Source of the DNA: Pseudomonadota bacterium
Lineage (GTDB): Bacteria; Pseudomonadota; Gammaproteobacteria; Burkholderiales; Rhodocyclaceae
Direction: 5' to 3'
DNA: 64,000 nucleotides
NCBI GenBank assembly: GCA_018261895.1
Contig: JAGTRT010000008.1
Location: 22,598 to 86,597 of the forward strand
A model generated the notes under the pieces. The model worked only from the letters and a program-made list of their open reading frames with translations. It was not told the DNA's origin and did not search any database. This document shows, piece after piece, positions 62,651 through 64,000 of the stretch. Within the stretch, counting starts at the first letter, position 1; every line of letters begins with the position of its first letter. The translations under genes and the position numbers were made by a program.

Positions 62651-63085
62651 ATGTTTTCGCCCACTTACGCTCAATTCTTGATCGGCTCTGTTGCTGGGGC
62701 ATGCTGTGGCGCTTGGGTGCGAGCACTTGGCGGTCTTACCCTAAACGGGTTTGTTGACTGGGCTCACCTAAAGCATTTTCTGCTTGGCTCACTTGTTATC
62801 CCCGAGTTGTCCTTGTACGCCCTCGGCACCTTCATCGTTATAGGTTCCCCCGTATTTTTCTGGGCTCGCCAGCGCAACCGTCTTTCCCTGTGGCTGTTTG
62901 CTGGCTTATCTGCTGTTGTCGGTTTCTTGGCTTCTTACCCCGTTAGTCTTGTTCCATCATGGGCGTTTGTTTATGCCTTCTCCGGGTTCATCGGTGGCTC
63001 AATCTGTTTTGCCACAACACGAGCTCTAACATCCCGCTCCAGCGGACCGTCGGCCAGCTTCGCTGCCCGCCGTCCGCTGAGCTAG
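62651..63085 (+). CDS. Integron cassette 1 protein, membrane
   Basis: 144 residues. Four hydrophobic segments (FLIGSVAGACCGAWVRALGG, LSLYALGTFIVIGSPVFFW, LSLWLFAGLSAVVGFLAS, WAFVYAFSGFIGGSICFA) separated by short loops; the last 20 residues lie in the attC site. It starts 12 bp after the cassette border without a clear ribosome site, so expression depends on an upstream promoter. No family recognised. Confidence 0.7.
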   Translation: MFSPTYAQFLIGSVAGACCGAWVRALGGLTLNGFVDWAHLKHFLLGSLVIPELSLYALGTFIVIGSPVFFWARQRNRLSLWLFAGLSAVVGFLASYPVSLVPSWAFVYAFSGFIGGSICFATTRALTSRSSGPSASFAARRPLS

Positions 63086-63095
63086 CACGTTAGAG
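63024..63095 (+). repeat. attC site of cassette 1
   Basis: CTCTAAC (63024-63030) and GTTAGAG (63089-63095) are complementary outer sites; inner arms AGCGGAC and GTCCGCT pair as well, 72 bp in total. The single-stranded hairpin form is the IntI substrate. Confidence 0.85.
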
Positions 63096-63102
63096 GTCTC
63101 GC

Positions 63103-63414
63103 TTGAGCACAATCGCAGGTGGTCAAACACTCGCCCGAATACTAGGGGCAATCGAAGGTTTCTACGTTACCTTTGGCGAGTGGCCGTCCGCTATTCGCCT
63201 CACTCCCGGCTACATCAGACATTTGCAAAATGAAGTCTTGCCGCCGGAGGCATTCTCAAAATTCATCGGAAAAGTTGCGCTCGTCCCTGACGAATCTGCA
63301 ACCGTTGTAGCTGAAAACTCAAGTGGTCATCGCTACAACTATGGCTCGTCTGGCTTTTCCAAGATCAAGCCGCCTATTCGTGCAAGGGAGTGGCTCGGCC
63401 TTGGCAACCTCTAA
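63103..63414 (+). CDS. Integron cassette 2 protein, unknown
   Basis: 103 residues from a TTG (63103), soluble. MSTIAGGQTLARILGAIEGF then FYVTFGEWPSAIRLTPGYI; no domain recognised. The stop lies within the attC site, typical for cassettes. Weak ribosome site. Confidence 0.65.
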   Translation: MSTIAGGQTLARILGAIEGFYVTFGEWPSAIRLTPGYIRHLQNEVLPPEAFSKFIGKVALVPDESATVVAENSSGHRYNYGSSGFSKIKPPIRAREWLGLGNL

Positions 63415-63498
63415 CACTGCGGTCAAGGCCGCTCCCTCCGGTCGCTGGACGCTGCGCGATAAAGCTCCGCGCAGCGCCCCTTACCTACAACGTTAAAA
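63409..63498 (+). repeat. attC site of cassette 2
   Basis: CTCTAAC at 63409 and GTTAAAA at 63492-63498 frame a 90-bp imperfect hairpin (TGCGCG with CGCGCA near the centre). Confidence 0.75.
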
Positions 63499-63501
63499 GT
63501 C

Positions 63502-63822
63502 ATGAGCGATCTAGCGTTCTTTGCCCTTATCGCGACAACTGTTCTCTTCCTCGGACTGTGCGTGCCATTTCTGCGTGCGCTCGAGGATGAGGCCCCGGAC
63601 GTCTATCTGTCGCTCGGATCGCCTTCAGTCGCGACGTACATCTGGAAAAAGAAACTCCTGATGCCTTTTTCCCGAATGGTCCTCTTGCGGGAATACAGGC
63701 TGCAACTCGCGTCTTTTCCGCGCTCAAAGGCGTGGGCCAGTTGGCTGTTTGTAGCTCATTGGCTTCAACTTGTGGCGCTAGCGTGGTTCCTGGCCACTCT
63801 GTTCCTCCCGGTAAGAACATGA
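63502..63822 (+). CDS. Integron cassette 3 protein, membrane
   Basis: 106 residues with two hydrophobic helices, DLAFFALIATTVLFLGLCVPF near the N-terminus (20-residue core LAFFALIATTVLFLGLCVPF) and WLFVAHWLQLVALAWFLATL at the C-terminus, and a basic middle. No family recognised. Ends two bases before its attC. Confidence 0.7.
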   Translation: MSDLAFFALIATTVLFLGLCVPFLRALEDEAPDVYLSLGSPSVATYIWKKKLLMPFSRMVLLREYRLQLASFPRSKAWASWLFVAHWLQLVALAWFLATLFLPVRT

Positions 63823-63823
63823 C

Positions 63824-63910
63824 TTTTAACACTACGGTCGAGGTGCGGCTTCGCCGCTGGGACGCCGTGCCGGCGGAGCCGGCCCGCCGCCCCTCACCTT
63901 CACGTTGGGC
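63824..63910 (+). repeat. attC site of cassette 3
   Basis: TTTTAAC (63824-63830) to GTTGGGC (63904-63910), 87 bp, GC-rich inner hairpin (GTGCCGGCGGAGCCGGCCCG). Confidence 0.75.
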
Positions 63911-63913
63911 ATC

Positions 63914-64000
63914 ATGAACATCTCATCTTGGCTTCGTCGCGAATACTCCTTTCCGCAATGGATGAGTCCGCTGCAGTGGATGCGGAAAGCGGCGAGATTT
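63914..64000 (+). CDS. Integron cassette 4 protein (partial)
   Basis: ATG 63914, 29 codons to the window edge: MNISSWLRREYSFPQWMSPL and onward. It begins 10 bp after the cassette border. Too short to classify. Confidence 0.6.
   Translation, partial: MNISSWLRREYSFPQWMSPLQWMRKAARF

Larger units (their letters stand above)
62638..64000 (+). mobile_element. Integron cassette array (continues beyond window)
   Basis: Three complete cassettes and the start of a fourth, all in the same direction, each with a single ORF and an attC site; borders at GTTAGAG (63089), GTTAAAA (63492), GTTGGGC (63904). Confidence 0.88.

Overview
The window looks like a chromosome segment of a betaproteobacterium, most likely Rhodocyclales (Dechloromonas/Azonexus/Thauera-like). 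The reasons are an aerobic toluene/phenol meta-cleavage cluster, a NosR-type denitrification protein, gltX next to Ala-Glu-Asp tRNA genes, a chromosomal integron and high GC. The genus is inference; no database was searched.

Layout. (1) 1-9138: toluene monooxygenase genes tmoC(partial)-tmoB-tmoA on the minus strand, divergent from a plus-strand meta-cleavage operon: HpaI-like aldolase, catechol 2,3-dioxygenase, 2-hydroxymuconic semialdehyde dehydrogenase, acylating acetaldehyde dehydrogenase, 4-hydroxy-2-oxovalerate aldolase, an SDR protein without key catalytic residues, and a two-domain tautomerase. Ring oxidation and catechol cleavage are therefore encoded back to back. (2) 9186-45106: a complete siphovirus-type prophage of about 35.9 kb, integrated in the anticodon arm of a tRNA-Val(CAC) gene. 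That gene is cut into two fragments, and the phage carries its own intact tRNA-Val(CAC). Minus-strand late genes run terminase, portal, protease, capsid, connectors, tail, lysis; replication genes and a lambda-like immunity region follow; plus-strand early genes end with integrase. The early region holds a diversity-generating retroelement (DGR): two target genes with variable repeats, an Avd gene, a template repeat and a reverse transcriptase. (3) 45228-48853: gltX, a duplicated tRNA Ala-Glu-Asp cluster with one truncated Glu copy, and mltD. (4) 48917-53250: a peptide-type ABC importer. (5) 53251-54632: no large gene, but a cyclic-di-GMP-I riboswitch transcript and a candidate small RNA converging on each other. 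(6) 54633-61962: tRNA-Ser, mltF, serS, a nosR-like gene, a DUF4126 membrane protein and rarA. (7) 61999-64000: a chromosomal integron whose integrase has lost its catalytic core, followed by three complete cassettes with attC sites and the start of a fourth.

The most notable system is the prophage DGR. Both variable repeats differ from the template only at template adenines, apart from one extra codon in VR1. Other strong signals are the split host tRNA with a phage-borne replacement, an iteron/alternating purine-pyrimidine structure that is a candidate phage replication origin, six intrinsic terminators inside the late operon (implying antitermination), a GEMM-I riboswitch in front of a very small ORF, and a dispersed motif around CCGGTTGACCGT that occurs between and inside genes.
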